A DNA stretch of 64,000 bases from Gaiellasilicea sp963829845. GTDB taxonomy: Bacteria; Actinomycetota; Thermoleophilia; Gaiellales; Gaiellaceae. Location: assembly GCA_963829845.1 (NCBI GenBank), contig CAWHKD010000012.1, positions 186,001 through 250,000 on the forward strand, read 5' to 3'. Positions within the stretch are counted from its first letter, which is position 1. The number at the start of each line of letters is the position of its first letter. Below the pieces are notes generated by a model. That model saw nothing but the letters and a program-made list of their open reading frames with translations. It had not been told where the DNA came from and ran no database searches. This document shows positions 51,731-60,632 of the stretch, piece by piece. Position numbers and translations under genes: made by a program.

Positions 51731-52441
51731 GCCGGCCGCCCGCGTGCGCAGCGTCGGTACGGGATCCGCTTCCGGCCGGGCGACGACGAGCACGGCTCCG
51801 AAGCCATCGCCGACGAGCGCGCCGACGAGGAGCTCTAGTCCCAACGCGAGCGCGAAACCCTTGTGCGCCTGCTCGCCGCCGAAGGGCACGAGCTCGTCCG
51901 GTCGCGCAGCGCCGCGGAGCACGTCGCCGTAGGTGACCGCACCCATCGAGACGTCCGCGACGAGCGGTGCTCCGTCCGAGCTGGGGATCGCGATCGCGAG
52001 CGGGTTCGTCCCCGCCAGCGGCTCGCCGCCATCCGGGTGAGCGAGCCGGACGGGCGAGGTCGCCGTCAGCGCCGCGACGAGGCCGCCGTCGGCGAGCCGG
52101 CGCACGTACCAGCCGAGCACTCCTGTCGGAAAGCAGTTCGCCGCGACGACGACTCGGGCGTGCTGAGGCGGCTCGGCGAGCTGCGCGTCCACGATCGCGG
52201 CCAGCGTCAGATAGCCGAGCGCACCGTTGCCCTCCCAGCGCTCGTAGCCGGGCTCGGCGTGGAGGCGACGGGGCCGCGCGTCGGGCTCGAGATCGGGCAA
52301 CGTCTCCAGCCAGTCGACCCGCGAGAGGCCGTGGCCGAGCTTGCCACGCGACTGGGCATCGAGGAAGTGGCTCGTCAGCGTGGCGGTGTCTGCCTCGGAG
52401 AAGCCCAGCGCCGCGATCCGCTCCTGAGGACTAGGCCGCAC
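51707..52441 (-). CDS. Malate/L-lactate/ureidoglycolate dehydrogenase family protein (short)
   Basis: A 244-residue protein of the LdhA2/YlbC-type dehydrogenase family, which uses NAD(P) with a fold unlike classical lactate dehydrogenase. Seen: SRGKLGHGLSRVDWLE near the N-terminus (family SRG-SHG-R motif), HPDGGEPLAGTNPLAIAIPS, VADVSMGAVTYGDVL and the EQAHKGFALALGLELLVGAL segment. Family members are usually 330-360 residues; here parts of the middle and C-terminus are shorter. GTG 52441 overlaps the HAD gene end by 11 bases. Its 3' end overlaps the convergent cupin gene. The substrate is unknown and it may be degenerate. Confidence 0.7.
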   Translation of the reverse strand: MRPSPQERIAALGFSEADTATLTSHFLDAQSRGKLGHGLSRVDWLETLPDLEPDARPRRLHAEPGYERWEGNGALGYLTLAAIVDAQLAEPPQHARVVVAANCFPTGVLGWYVRRLADGGLVAALTATSPVRLAHPDGGEPLAGTNPLAIAIPSSDGAPLVADVSMGAVTYGDVLRGAARPDELVPFGGEQAHKGFALALGLELLVGALVGDGFGAVLVVARPEADPVPTLRTRAAGLRLPGDA

Positions 52442-53195
52442 GCCGCCGGGCCGCCCAGACCGCTGCACCCGCTCCGAGCACGAGCGGGATCCCGAGCAGT
52501 GCCGGCCGTAGCCGCCGCACGGGCGGATACGCGAGCCCCGCGAACGTGAGCACCGGCCAGTCTCGCTCCTCCGCGAGTCGTCGCAGCTCCCGGTCGGGAT
52601 TGACCACGACCGGCTTCCCGACCGCCTCCAGAAACGGCAGGTCCGTGTAGCTGTCGGAGTACGCCGTCGAGATGCCGAGGTCGTAGCCGCGCTCGCCTGC
52701 GAGCTCCCGGATCGCCGCCGCCTTCCCTGCGCCGTGGCAGGCGCGAAGGGAGCGCCCGGTGTAGACGCCGTCGACGACCTCGCAGGTCGAGCCGAGAGCG
52801 CCGTCGAAGCCGAGTTCGTCCGCCAGCTCCTCGACGATCTCCTGCAGCGTCGCGGAGACGATGTAGATCGGCTCGCCGCGCCCGCGGTGGCGCTCGACGA
52901 GCTCGAGCGCCTCCTGGTAGACGAGCGGCTTCAGGACGGGCTCCATCGCGTCTCGAACGAGGCGGCGGAGATCGTCGACCGCGAAGCCCTTCAGGATCAT
53001 CAGGCCGTCCTCGGCGGCTTTGCGCACCGTCTCCGCGCTCGCTCCGCGCGCCGCGAAGAGCAGCTGCCATGCGGCGGCCTTCGCCAGCTGGCCCCGTCCG
53101 ATCACGCCGTGCTCACGGAATGCCCCGGCGAGTGCGAGCGCACTCGAGCGCCGCAGGAGCGTCCGGTCGAGATCAAAGAATGCGGCAGCCTGCAC
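52431..53195 (-). CDS. HAD-IB family phosphatase (SerB-like)
   Basis: A 254-residue hydrolase. Motif I is FFDLDRTLL (nucleophile D8, general acid D10), motif II the VSATLQEIVEELADELGFD segment, motif III K in GAGKAAAIRELA, and motif IV AYSDSYTDLPFLEAVGKPVVVNPD. A C-terminal membrane helix (LLGIPLVLGAGAAVWAA) ends in a basic tail, as in HAD-IB proteins near phospholipid acyltransferases. GTG 53195 gives the family start; upstream in-frame sequence is arginine-rich. The substrate may be a phosphoserine-like or lipid phosphate; this is inference. Confidence 0.87.
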   Translation of the reverse strand: MQAAAFFDLDRTLLRRSSALALAGAFREHGVIGRGQLAKAAAWQLLFAARGASAETVRKAAEDGLMILKGFAVDDLRRLVRDAMEPVLKPLVYQEALELVERHRGRGEPIYIVSATLQEIVEELADELGFDGALGSTCEVVDGVYTGRSLRACHGAGKAAAIRELAGERGYDLGISTAYSDSYTDLPFLEAVGKPVVVNPDRELRRLAEERDWPVLTFAGLAYPPVRRLRPALLGIPLVLGAGAAVWAARRRAA

Positions 53196-53261
53196 GGATC
53201 GAGTGTATGGGTGCCGCCGTTCCGCCTCAGCCGTCCTCTGCCGCCTGGGACATTGCGCGAC

Positions 53262-53294
53262 CCTCACGAAATCCTCACGGATTCCTTACCGGCT
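53262..53294. promoter_or_regulatory. Three tandem 11-base repeats, candidate response-regulator operator
   Basis: CCTCACGAAAT (53262-53272), CCTCACGGATT (53273-53283) and CCTTACCGGCT (53284-53294) follow each other without gaps. An 11-base period places copies on the same helix face, the arrangement used by OmpR/PhoB-family regulators. It lies 68-100 bases before the ATG at 53362 and about 67 bases upstream of the divergent HAD gene start. An OmpR-family regulator is encoded at 14298. The repeats are seen; the binding protein is inferred. Confidence 0.5.
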
Positions 53295-53361
53295 CTTGCG
53301 CTGGAGACCTCAGAGTTCGGGCGTCTTGCTCTGTGAGACCCCGAGAAGGGAGAGACACGGC

Positions 53362-54105
53362 ATGAAGCGGTTCGTACTGATCACAGCAGCGCTCGGCGCC
53401 CTGGTTGCCACCGGTGCCGCTGTTGCGCATCTGAAGGCGGCAGACGTCACGTCCGCCAGCGCCACGCTCTCGGCCACGACGCCGTCGAACGTCCAGACGC
53501 GGACGTACACGTGCGACGGCCAGACCTTCGAGATCACCACCGGCCGCTGGTCGGGCACGGCGACGAGCACGACCGCCGACCTGAACGGCGCCGTGGTGCT
53601 TCACGTCAAGAGCGTCTACAACGCGACGAAGAAGCTCGGCTGGATCGACGGCCGGCTCACCATTGCCGCCGCCGACGGACGTACGCACGCCGGCATCACC
53701 GGCGTCAACACCGACGGCAAGCTCGACGCCTGGGTGCGAGGGAGCGCGGGGCGCGGCGACGGCACGCTCTTCGGCAGCCTCTCCGGCGCGTTCTCGAAGA
53801 CGAGCGGCCTCACCGACGGCGCTATCGGCACCGGCGCCGGCGCCAACGCCGCGGTGATTGCGAAGGGGATCCGATGCAAGCCCGAAAAGGCCTCGCGCCC
53901 GAGCGTGCACCTCGTCGTCCGCGGTCAGATCGAGACCGTCGGCGCGACGTCGATCACGGTGAAGCCGAAGGACGGCTCGGTCTCGCAGACCTGCACCGTC
54001 AAGGACGCCGATGACGTCGACCGCGTCAAGGCGGGCGACCAGGTCGAGATGACGTGCAGCCAGGTCGGCGGCACCTGGGTGCTGACCAAGGTGCGTAAGC
54101 GGTAG
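53362..54105 (+). CDS. Secreted protein of unknown function
   Basis: A 247-residue protein with a signal peptide (MKRFVLITAALGALVATGAAVAH) and a beta-rich exported part containing two halves. The first (about residues 40-175) has TYTCDGQTFEITTGRWSGTA and repeated strand-turn patterns. The second (about 180-247) is VRGQIETVGATSITVKPKDGS...CTVKDADDVDRVKAGDQVEMTCS, which looks like an OB-type or DUF5666-like beta domain. ATG is preceded by GAAGGGAGAG, a good ribosome site. Possible operators lie upstream at 53262-53294 and a strong terminator follows at 54130. It is a single-gene unit, and I do not recognise the full-length family. Confidence 0.75.
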   Translation: MKRFVLITAALGALVATGAAVAHLKAADVTSASATLSATTPSNVQTRTYTCDGQTFEITTGRWSGTATSTTADLNGAVVLHVKSVYNATKKLGWIDGRLTIAAADGRTHAGITGVNTDGKLDAWVRGSAGRGDGTLFGSLSGAFSKTSGLTDGAIGTGAGANAAVIAKGIRCKPEKASRPSVHLVVRGQIETVGATSITVKPKDGSVSQTCTVKDADDVDRVKAGDQVEMTCSQVGGTWVLTKVRKR

Positions 54106-54129
54106 CACGTCTCCCTGGCGAGGGACGGC

Positions 54130-54162
54130 AAGAGGGCGCCTGCGGGCGCCCTCTTTCGTTCT
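54130..54162 (+). terminator. Rho-independent terminator
   Basis: AAGAGGGCGCC (54130-54140) and GGCGCCCTCTT (54145-54155) form an 11-base perfect stem with the four-base loop TGCG, followed by TCGTTCTT. It ends the secreted-protein gene. A smaller hairpin, TCCCT/AGGGA around GGCG, lies just before it at about 54112-54125. Confidence 0.9.
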
Positions 54163-54185
54163 TAGGAGACGGGGCGCCCTCTGTT

Positions 54186-55250
54186 CTAGGAGAGGAGCGT
54201 CAGCGGCTTGCGGATCGCGGCCTGCCGCGTGGCGGCCACGGTCTCCGCGAGCGCGACGATCGCCTGCGACGACTCAGCGTCGGGGTGGGACTCGACGACG
54301 GGAGTCCCGGCGTCGCCCGCCTCCCGCAGTGCGCGGTCGAGGGGGATCGTGCCGAGCAGGGGGACGTCGAGCTCGTCGGCGAGCCGGGCACCGCCTCCCT
54401 CACCGAATGCGTCGCCGCTCATGTTCTCGACCACGCCGAGCAGCTTCTGCCCAGTCTTCTGCGCCATCATCGCGGCGCGCGCAGCAACCTCCTGGGCGAG
54501 CGGCTGCGGCGTCGTGACGACGAGCACCTCTGCCCGCGGGAGGAGCTGGCCGAGCGAGATCGCCACGTCGCCGGTCCCCGGGGGCATGTCGATCACGACC
54601 GTGTCCAGCGCTCCCCAGTGGACGTCGGAGAGGAACTGTTCGAGCGCGCGGTGCAGCATCGGTCCGCGCCACATCACGGGCGCGTTCTCGTCGAGGAAGT
54701 TGCCGATCGAGATCAGCTTCAGGCTGCCGCGGACGGGCGGGACGATCATCTTGTCGACCACGATCGGCCGCTGGTGGACGCCGAGCATGTGCGGGATCGA
54801 ATGGCCGTAGACGTCGGCGTCGATCACCCCTACCTGCTGTCCGAGGCCGTCCAGCGCCGCGGCGAGATTGACTGTCAGCGACGACTTGCCGACGCCGCCC
54901 TTGCCGCTCGCGATGGCGATCACACGTGTCGCCGGGTCGAGCGAGATCGTCTTCTCCGGCCGGCCGCCACGAAGCTTGGTGGTCAGCGCCGCCTTCTCGT
55001 CCGGGCTCATCACGTCGAAGAGGAGCTCGACGCGCCGCACGCCCGGCAGGCCGCCGACGTGCTCCGCGACCTGATCCTGGAAGGAGCTGCGAAGGGGGCA
55101 ACCGGCGACCGTGAGCGCGATCGTGACCGAGACGTCGGCGCCGTCGATCTCGACGGACCGGACCATGTCGAGCTCGGTCACGGGCTGGCGCAGCTCGGGA
55201 TCGATCACGCGCTCGAGTGCGCGCAGGACCTCGTCGCGGTCCACGGTCAT
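54186..55250 (-). CDS. Mrp/ApbC-family P-loop ATPase, Fe-S cluster carrier
   Basis: A 354-residue protein. The N-terminal MIP18/DUF59 domain (about 1-85) has ALERVIDPELRQPVTELDMV and GCPLRSSF. The ATPase part has the deviant Walker A ASGKGGVGKSSLTVNLA, the VGVIDADVYGHSIPHMLG segment, MWRGPMLHRALEQFL and the VIDMPPGTGDVAISLGQLLP motif. The usual C-terminal CxxC is not obvious: after VVENMSGD no cysteine pair is seen, so it may be a variant. It is expected to load Fe-S clusters on target proteins such as complex I. Confidence 0.92.
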   Translation of the reverse strand: MTVDRDEVLRALERVIDPELRQPVTELDMVRSVEIDGADVSVTIALTVAGCPLRSSFQDQVAEHVGGLPGVRRVELLFDVMSPDEKAALTTKLRGGRPEKTISLDPATRVIAIASGKGGVGKSSLTVNLAAALDGLGQQVGVIDADVYGHSIPHMLGVHQRPIVVDKMIVPPVRGSLKLISIGNFLDENAPVMWRGPMLHRALEQFLSDVHWGALDTVVIDMPPGTGDVAISLGQLLPRAEVLVVTTPQPLAQEVAARAAMMAQKTGQKLLGVVENMSGDAFGEGGGARLADELDVPLLGTIPLDRALREAGDAGTPVVESHPDAESSQAIVALAETVAATRQAAIRKPLTLLS

Positions 55251-55275
55251 GTTCGGAGCGTAGCGGCGGACCTCC

Positions 55276-55741
55276 TTATCCGACGAGCCGGAAGACGACG
55301 GCGTTGCGGACGGGATTGCGGCCCGTGCGGGTGACGGTCAGCGTCCCGCGCGCGTTGTCGTAGAGCCCCGTGCCGCCGAGCACCGCCAGGTCGTAGAACT
55401 GCCGGTAGAGCAGCGAGCCGCCGACGACGAGCTTCCCCTTCGGGAGGATGTACGTGCCGCGGCAGCTGCGCGAGCGGCCGCTGTCGACGAACGTGCAGAG
55501 CAGCTCGGAGCGGCCGATCGTGTTGCCGCGTCCCTCGCTCGAGCAGCCGGCTGCGGATGATCTCCTGGTCACCGGGCGAGATGCCGCGGGGACCTATGTC
55601 GATGCGTGTCACGGCGAGCTCGCGATCGTTGATCGGGATCGTCGCCTTGCCCGTTCCCGCCTCCGATCGGGTCTGCCACGGGCCGACGGCGACGATGCCG
55701 ACGAGTACGCCCGTCAGCAGCCAGCCGACCTTTCTGTTCAT
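55276..55741 (-). CDS. Secreted dirigent/allene-oxide-cyclase-barrel-like protein (one frameshift)
   Basis: From ATG 55741 a signal peptide (KVGWLLTGVLVGIVAVGPW) and an N-terminal strand with SPGDQEIIRSRL are read. A frame change near 55540 then leads to GRGNTIGRSELLCTFV, RSCRGTYILPKGKLVVGGSLLY and LAVLGGTGLYDNARGTLTVTRTG, ending RLVG at TAA. The GGTGxYxxARG order is that of AOC-barrel/dirigent-type domains, which in bacteria appear in secreted proteins of unknown role. The frame change is probably a sequencing indel. Its start overlaps the stop of the kinase gene upstream. Confidence 0.65.
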
Positions 55742-57257
55742 GCCCCCTCCTTGTCGTTCGTACTGGACTCTCCGTTCGGCCCCGGCAGCTCGAGCCAGAA
55801 GGTCGAGCCTTCGCCGGGGTCGCTGTCAAAACCGATCGTGCCGCCGTGAGCCTCGACGATCTCGCGCGAGACCGCGAGTCCGAGGCCGGTGCCGGTGATG
55901 CCCGTGGCGCCTGCGTCGCCGCGGAAGAACTTCGTGAAGATGCGGCTCTGCTGCTCCTCGGGGATCCCGAGCCCCTCGTCGCGCACGGCGACCCGGACGC
56001 CGTCGCCGCTGCGGGCCGCGACCAGCTGGACGGTGCCGCCGTCGGGCGAGTACTTGATCGCGTTCGAGAGCAGGTTACCGACGACCTGCGCGAGCCGGCC
56101 CGGATCGCCGCGCACGGTCAGCGGCCGCTCCGCGAGCTCGACCTCGAGCCGGTGCTTCGGGCTCTGCGCCGCGTAGAGCTGCGCCTGCTCGTCGAGGAGG
56201 CTCGCGAGATCGACCTTCTCCTTCGCCAGGTCGACGCCCTCGTGCTCGATCCGCTGCACGTCGAGGAAGTCCTCGAGCAGCGCGGCGAGCCGGCGGGCCT
56301 GCGCGTCGACGATGCCGAGGTAGTGGCGCCGCGTCGGCCGGGTCGAACTCGCGCTTCGAGCAGCAGCGCCGTGAAGCCGAGCACGCTCGCGAGCGGCGTC
56401 CGCAGCTCGTGCGAGACGATGCTGACGAGCTCGGTCTTGCCTCGCTCGCTCTCGCGCAGCTCCTCGTTCTGCTGCTCGAGCTCCGCGTGGCTCTCCTCGA
56501 GCCGCTCCGCCATCTCGTTGAACGCGCGCGTCAGCTCGCCGACCTCGCCGGGGCCTTCCTCGGGCAGCCGGAGCGAGAGCTCGCCGCCCGCGATCCGGCC
56601 GGCGCCGCCGGCGACGGCGCGCACCGGGCGACCGATCGAGCGCGCGAGCACGATCCCGAAGAGGACGATCAGCGCCATCGAGGCGCCGACCGCGATCGCG
56701 CCGACGAGCACGGCGACGTCGGTGCGTTCGTCCGCGTCGCGGGCCGCCTGGCGGCGAGCTCGTTCTCGGCCGCGCCGGAAGACGCTGAAGAGCCGCCGGA
56801 TCTCGTCGGTCTGCAGCTTGCCGTTCTGTGCGATGAGTGGCGTCGTCGAGGCCGAGCTCCGGTCGTCACTGCAGGATCTGGACCAGCGGCGGGACGAAGG
56901 CGAACGCGTACTCCCGGATCTGCGTCTCGATCCCCTGCGCCCGTCGCTCTGCATCGGGTCGTCGTCGCACGAGGCCCGCGACTCGCGAGCTGCGCCGGCA
57001 GCCTGTCCGCTCGCGCTCGCGGTACGTCTCGAGCGAGTTCGCGTCCTCCCGGTGATGGCGAAGCTGAGGAAGCTCGACTCGACGTCCGACACGAGCTTCT
57101 CCAGCTGCAGCGACGCGGCCGTGACGTCCTTCGAGCGCGCCTCGCGGTCGGTTGCCTCGCGCTGCGCGGAGACGGCGAGGATGAGCGCGGTGAACGCCGC
57201 CCCGACGAGCAGCGCCAGTGCCGCGCTCGCGAGCCACATCCGCCGGGCGAGGGTCAT
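55738..57257 (-). CDS. CHASE3-type sensor histidine kinase (several frameshifts)
   Basis: From ATG 57257: an N-terminal membrane helix (LASAALALLVGAAFTALILA), a CHASE3-like helical sensor region with LVSDVESSFLSFAITG, a second helix (VGAIAVGASMALIVLFGIVLA) and a HAMP domain. A coiled-coil region (HAELEQQNEELRESE) and the HisKA motif VSHELRTPL follow. An ATPase domain comes last, with N box NLLSNAIKYSP, G1 DEGLGIP and G2 GTGLGLAVSREIVEAHGG. Frames change near 57030, 56865, 56750 and 56345. It overlaps the upstream response regulator gene by four bases, forming a kinase-regulator pair. The conserved motifs are intact, so the breaks look like sequencing errors. Confidence 0.78.
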
Positions 57258-57692
57258 GCGAGCAGCTCCTCGACGGCGGAGCTCAGCTCGTCGGGGTCGA
57301 ACGGCTTCGAGACGAAGCGGTCGGCGCCGGCGACCTGCGCGTCGAGCTCGGCGTGGCTCCATGCGGTGATCACGACGACGGGGATCGAGCTCAGGCCACT
57401 GTCGGTGCGAAGCTCCTCGAGCACTTCGATCCCGCTCAGGCCGGGCAGCATGACGTCGAGAACGACGAGGTCGGGTCGATCCTCGCGCGCGAGCGCGAGA
57501 GCCTCGGCGCCGTCGGCGGCCTCGACGAAGCGGTAACGCGGGTCCGAGCACGGCGCGGACGAGCTCACGCAGGCTCGGGTCGTCGTCGCAGACGAGAATC
57601 GTCGCGGCGCCGTGATCGGGTGCAGGATGTTGTGCTGGTTCGTCCACCGTGAATGGAGGTGCGGTGGCGCCGTTCCGTGCAAGTCTAGTCAT
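57254..57692 (-). CDS. Single-domain response regulator (one frameshift)
   Basis: From ATG 57692 the first frame gives a 30-residue leader and ATILVCDDDPSLRELVRAVL with the acidic pocket. Near 57545 the frame changes to RYRFVEAADGAEALALA, the phospho-acceptor D in LVVLDVMLPGLSG, the T in VVITAWS and the K in FVSKPFDP. It has no output domain, so it probably acts by protein contact or as a phosphate relay. It is the likely partner of the kinase at 55738-57257, whose ATG overlaps its TGA. The 250 bases upstream (57693-57942) contain no gene I can support. Confidence 0.75.
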
Positions 57693-57942
57693 CGGTCTCC
57701 GACTGGAGAAGCCCGCGCAGCCGGTGTGCGCAGCGTTGTTGAAGTAGGCGAAGCTCCTGTCATGGGCCACGGGCGGATGCGCGCAGCCCACTCCCTGAGT
57801 TCGGTCTCGGAGGAGTTGCCCCTGCGGGTCGTGGAGCGCGCGGATTTCCGCGGTCGGCGATCACGAGCGCGACATTGTGCCCGCAAAGCGGCCGGTCGGG
57901 ATAGACGCGGCCGCGCCAACTGTAGGACTTCAGCCGAGCAGC

Positions 57943-58743
57943 CTACGCGGTGAGTGCGTCTTCGAGCACCAGGCACAACTCGGGCGTTCCCGCTGCGACG
58001 ACACGCGAACGTCCGACGAGGTCGAGAGGCGCGGCGGCGAAGGGCGGATCCTCGAAGAGGTCGATTGCGAGCCCGCACTCCCGAACCAGCAGCTGCCCGG
58101 CGGCGATGTCGACCGAACGGGCGGGCTTGAGCGAGCAGACGGCGTCGACCCGTCCAGCGGCGAGGTGGCAGAGCGAGAGCGCGAGCGAGCCCATGATCCG
58201 GAGGCGGTGCGCGCTCCCGACCAGCTGTGCCGCCTTGTCCGCGACCTGGGCCGTCGTCGTTGCCTCGAACGAGAGGATCTCGATCTCGGCCTTCGGCTTC
58301 ACCGCACCGAGCCGGTCGCCGTTGAGGCGCGCGCCCTTGCCGCGCTCCGCCGTCCACTCCTCGCCGGAGCCAAAATCGTAGACGTAGCCGAAGAGGACGT
58401 CGGCCATGGTGCCGCCGTCGGCGACTGCGAGCGAGAGCGAGAAGAAGGGGATGTCTCGCTTCGCGTTCAGCGAGCCGTCGATCGGGTCGCAGACGACGCG
58501 CCAGGGAGCGCCGGATCCGAAGACGCGCTCGCCGAGCTCCTCCGAGACGAGCGTGAAGTGCTCGTCGAGCTGCTCGAGCCGGTGCACGACCGCGGTCTCC
58601 GCCGCCGCGTCGATCGCCGTCGTCTCGTCGCCGCCTTCACCGAGCTGGAGCACCGGCTCGCGCTCGGCGCGGGTCGGCAGCTCCGCCAGCACCGCCTTGA
58701 TGTCGCCGACCGCGTCGCGGCAGACGTCCAACCAGGGCTTCAC
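57943..58743 (-). CDS. Inositol monophosphatase family protein
   Basis: A 266-residue phosphatase. The metal-binding E is in LVSEELG and the central motif is VVCDPIDGSLNAKRDIPFFSLSLA (DPIDGS replacing the usual DGT). The second motif is ARSVDIAAGQLLVRECG, where the usual W before D is replaced. These changes suggest a substrate other than inositol 1-phosphate, for example fructose bisphosphate or PAP; archaeal-type FBPase/IMPase enzymes also show such variants. GTG 58743 overlaps the DUF1015 gene by four bases (GTGA). Confidence 0.85.
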   Translation of the reverse strand: MKPWLDVCRDAVGDIKAVLAELPTRAEREPVLQLGEGGDETTAIDAAAETAVVHRLEQLDEHFTLVSEELGERVFGSGAPWRVVCDPIDGSLNAKRDIPFFSLSLAVADGGTMADVLFGYVYDFGSGEEWTAERGKGARLNGDRLGAVKPKAEIEILSFEATTTAQVADKAAQLVGSAHRLRIMGSLALSLCHLAAGRVDAVCSLKPARSVDIAAGQLLVRECGLAIDLFEDPPFAAAPLDLVGRSRVVAAGTPELCLVLEDALTA

Positions 58744-59765
58744 AGGGGATGGAGAAGCAGGCCGGAGATGAGCTTCGGGAAGAAGTACGTCGTCTTCTGC
58801 GGCAGCACGTCGCCGCGCCGCGCATGGGCGAAGACGTCCTCGATCCGGGTTGGGCGGAGCAGGTAGGCGACTGCCGCCTCGCCGTCGCGGACGCGCCGCT
58901 CCGCCTCCGCCGCGTCGGCCGTGTACGAGATCCCCTCGTGGCCGAGCGTGTCGACGAGCTGGACGTCGAGCATCCCCTCTGGGCCGTGGACGACCCGCGA
59001 CCCTTCACGGGTGAGCTCGGTCACCTCGGCGCCGCCGCCCCCGTTGCCCTCGAGGTGCCTGGGCGACGAGAACACGCGGTGCGTGGGGAAGATCTCCAAA
59101 CCCGGATCGTCGGTGGACACGAGCACGACGAGCACCTGTGCGCTCGCCGGCGTGCCCTCCTCCTCTGCGAACGCAAGTGCGGTCTCGTAGCGGTGATGGC
59201 CGTCCGCGATCAGCAGTTGCTTGTCGTCGAACGCGCGCACGAGCGTCGGGTCGTCGAGCCGCCAGAGTCTTGCACCCTCGACTTCGAGGTCGGGGTCGCC
59301 GCTCGGGCACGCGGCCGGCGCCGGCCCGTCGTAGAGGAGGAAGATCGGCTCCAGCTGCGTGCGCGTTGCGCGGAGCAGGCGGAGGCGGCCCTCCTTGGGG
59401 CCGGCATGCGTCCGCTCGTGCGGCAACACGGTCCCCGTCTCGTACGGCTCAGCCTTCAGCGACGCGACGATCCCAAAGCGGGTGCGCGCGATCCCGTCCG
59501 GGCCGACGTAGTCCTGCTCGAGCGCCCAGACCGCCGGCGGTTCCTCGACGAGGACGCCTCCCGCGCGCCACTCGTCGAGCAAGCGGGACGCCTCCTCCTC
59601 CGAGTCGGGCAGCGTCAGGCGGACGACGTTGTGAGGGCTGCGTGCACGCAACTCGTCGCGCTGCTCCTCGGTGATGACGTCGTATGGCGGTGCGACGAGC
59701 GTCTCGAGCGGGCCGGCCGCCGACTCGTCGTAGCGGAGCGCGCGAAAGGGCTTGACGACGGCCAT
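58740..59765 (-). CDS. DUF1015 family protein
   Basis: A 341-residue protein of the DUF1015 family. The start MAVVKPFRALRYDE, PYDVITEEQRDELRARSPHNVVRLTLP, the VLPHERTHAGPKEGRLRLLRATRTQLEPIFLLYDG segment and the LLIADGHHRYETALAF motif are all typical. Some relatives (SbnI-like) are free-serine kinases, but the function here is unknown. ATG 59765 is 42 bases from the divergent HD gene. Its TGA overlaps the phosphatase GTG. Confidence 0.88.
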   Translation of the reverse strand: MAVVKPFRALRYDESAAGPLETLVAPPYDVITEEQRDELRARSPHNVVRLTLPDSEEEASRLLDEWRAGGVLVEEPPAVWALEQDYVGPDGIARTRFGIVASLKAEPYETGTVLPHERTHAGPKEGRLRLLRATRTQLEPIFLLYDGPAPAACPSGDPDLEVEGARLWRLDDPTLVRAFDDKQLLIADGHHRYETALAFAEEEGTPASAQVLVVLVSTDDPGLEIFPTHRVFSSPRHLEGNGGGGAEVTELTREGSRVVHGPEGMLDVQLVDTLGHEGISYTADAAEAERRVRDGEAAVAYLLRPTRIEDVFAHARRGDVLPQKTTYFFPKLISGLLLHPL

Positions 59766-59807
59766 TGCGGGCAACGTACCAACCAGGCCGCGCCCTAGAC
59801 TCACCGC

Positions 59808-60632
59808 ATGAGCACGATCGCCGAGCTCGCCGCCGACCGTACCGTCGAGGGCGTCTACGCAGTCGCGCGGAAGCAGCGCCGCACGACGCGGAAAGGTGCG
59901 CCGTATCTCGCGCTCGAGCTCGTCGACCCGACCGGCCGGATCGAGGGCCGGATCTGGAACGACGTCGAGTTGCTCGACGGGCGCTTCGCCGAGGGCGACG
60001 CCGTCCGCGTGCTCGGCCGGGTCGAGCGTTTCGACGACAGGCTTCAGCTCGAGATCCGCTCGGTCGAGGCGGCCGACACCGATCCCGCCGGCCTCGCGCC
60101 GAAGCTGCGTCGGGATGCCGACGAGCTGGACGGGTTCCTCGAATTCCTGGCCGGGGAGCTTGTCCATCCTGGGCTGGCGACGGTCGTCGGCGCGTTCACG
60201 GCCGATGCGGCGCTGCGGCAGGCGCTTCGCGAGCTGCCGGCCGCGGATACCCACCACTCGTATGCGGGAGGCCTGCTCCAGCACACGGTCGGTGTGGCGA
60301 CGCTCGTGCGCGAGACGTCACAGCTGCACCAGCGGCTCCGCGCCGACCTCGTCCTCGCGGCCGCGCTTCTGCACGACGTGGGGCGGGTGCGCGAGCTCGG
60401 GCGCGCTCCTGCGTTCCGGCCCACCGAGGAGGGCCGGCTGCTCGGCCATGTCCACCTCGGCCTGAGGATGATCGAGGAGCGTGCCGACGGGCTCGATGCC
60501 GCGGTTCGCGCTGAGCTGCTGCACGCCGTCGCGGCGCATCACGACCGCAACGCCGCGCGCACGGCAGAGGCTGCCGTTCTCTACCACGCGAATCAGCTGG
60601 ACGCAGTCGCCGCCACCAAACCCGTCGAGTGA
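59808..60632 (+). CDS. OB-fold/HD-domain nuclease (YhaM-like 3'-5' exoribonuclease)
   Basis: A 274-residue protein with an N-terminal OB-fold nucleic-acid-binding domain (about 10-85: GRIEGRIWNDVELLDGRFAEGDAVRVLGRV) and an HD phosphohydrolase domain. Metal ligands are likely in DTHHSYAGGLLQHTVGV, ALLHDVGRVRELG, GHVHLGLRMI and AHHDRNAARTAEA. This OB-HD order is that of YhaM/CBF1 exoribonucleases in Gram-positive bacteria, though it is shorter at the C-terminus. ATG 59808; TGA overlaps the next GTG by four bases. Confidence 0.82.
   Translation: MSTIAELAADRTVEGVYAVARKQRRTTRKGAPYLALELVDPTGRIEGRIWNDVELLDGRFAEGDAVRVLGRVERFDDRLQLEIRSVEAADTDPAGLAPKLRRDADELDGFLEFLAGELVHPGLATVVGAFTADAALRQALRELPAADTHHSYAGGLLQHTVGVATLVRETSQLHQRLRADLVLAAALLHDVGRVRELGRAPAFRPTEEGRLLGHVHLGLRMIEERADGLDAAVRAELLHAVAAHHDRNAARTAEAAVLYHANQLDAVAATKPVE

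Noticed and set aside
57693..57942. Possible small gene between the phosphatase-family gene and the response regulator
   Set aside because: All three minus-strand frames are partly open, one with a peptide like CGHNVALVIADRGNP. None has a normal start, and a coherent protein would need a further frame change. Nothing can be supported.
59808..60632. HD-domain protein as a CRISPR or phage-defence nuclease
   Set aside because: No CRISPR repeats or cas-like neighbours are present, and the OB-HD layout matches housekeeping YhaM-type exoribonucleases.
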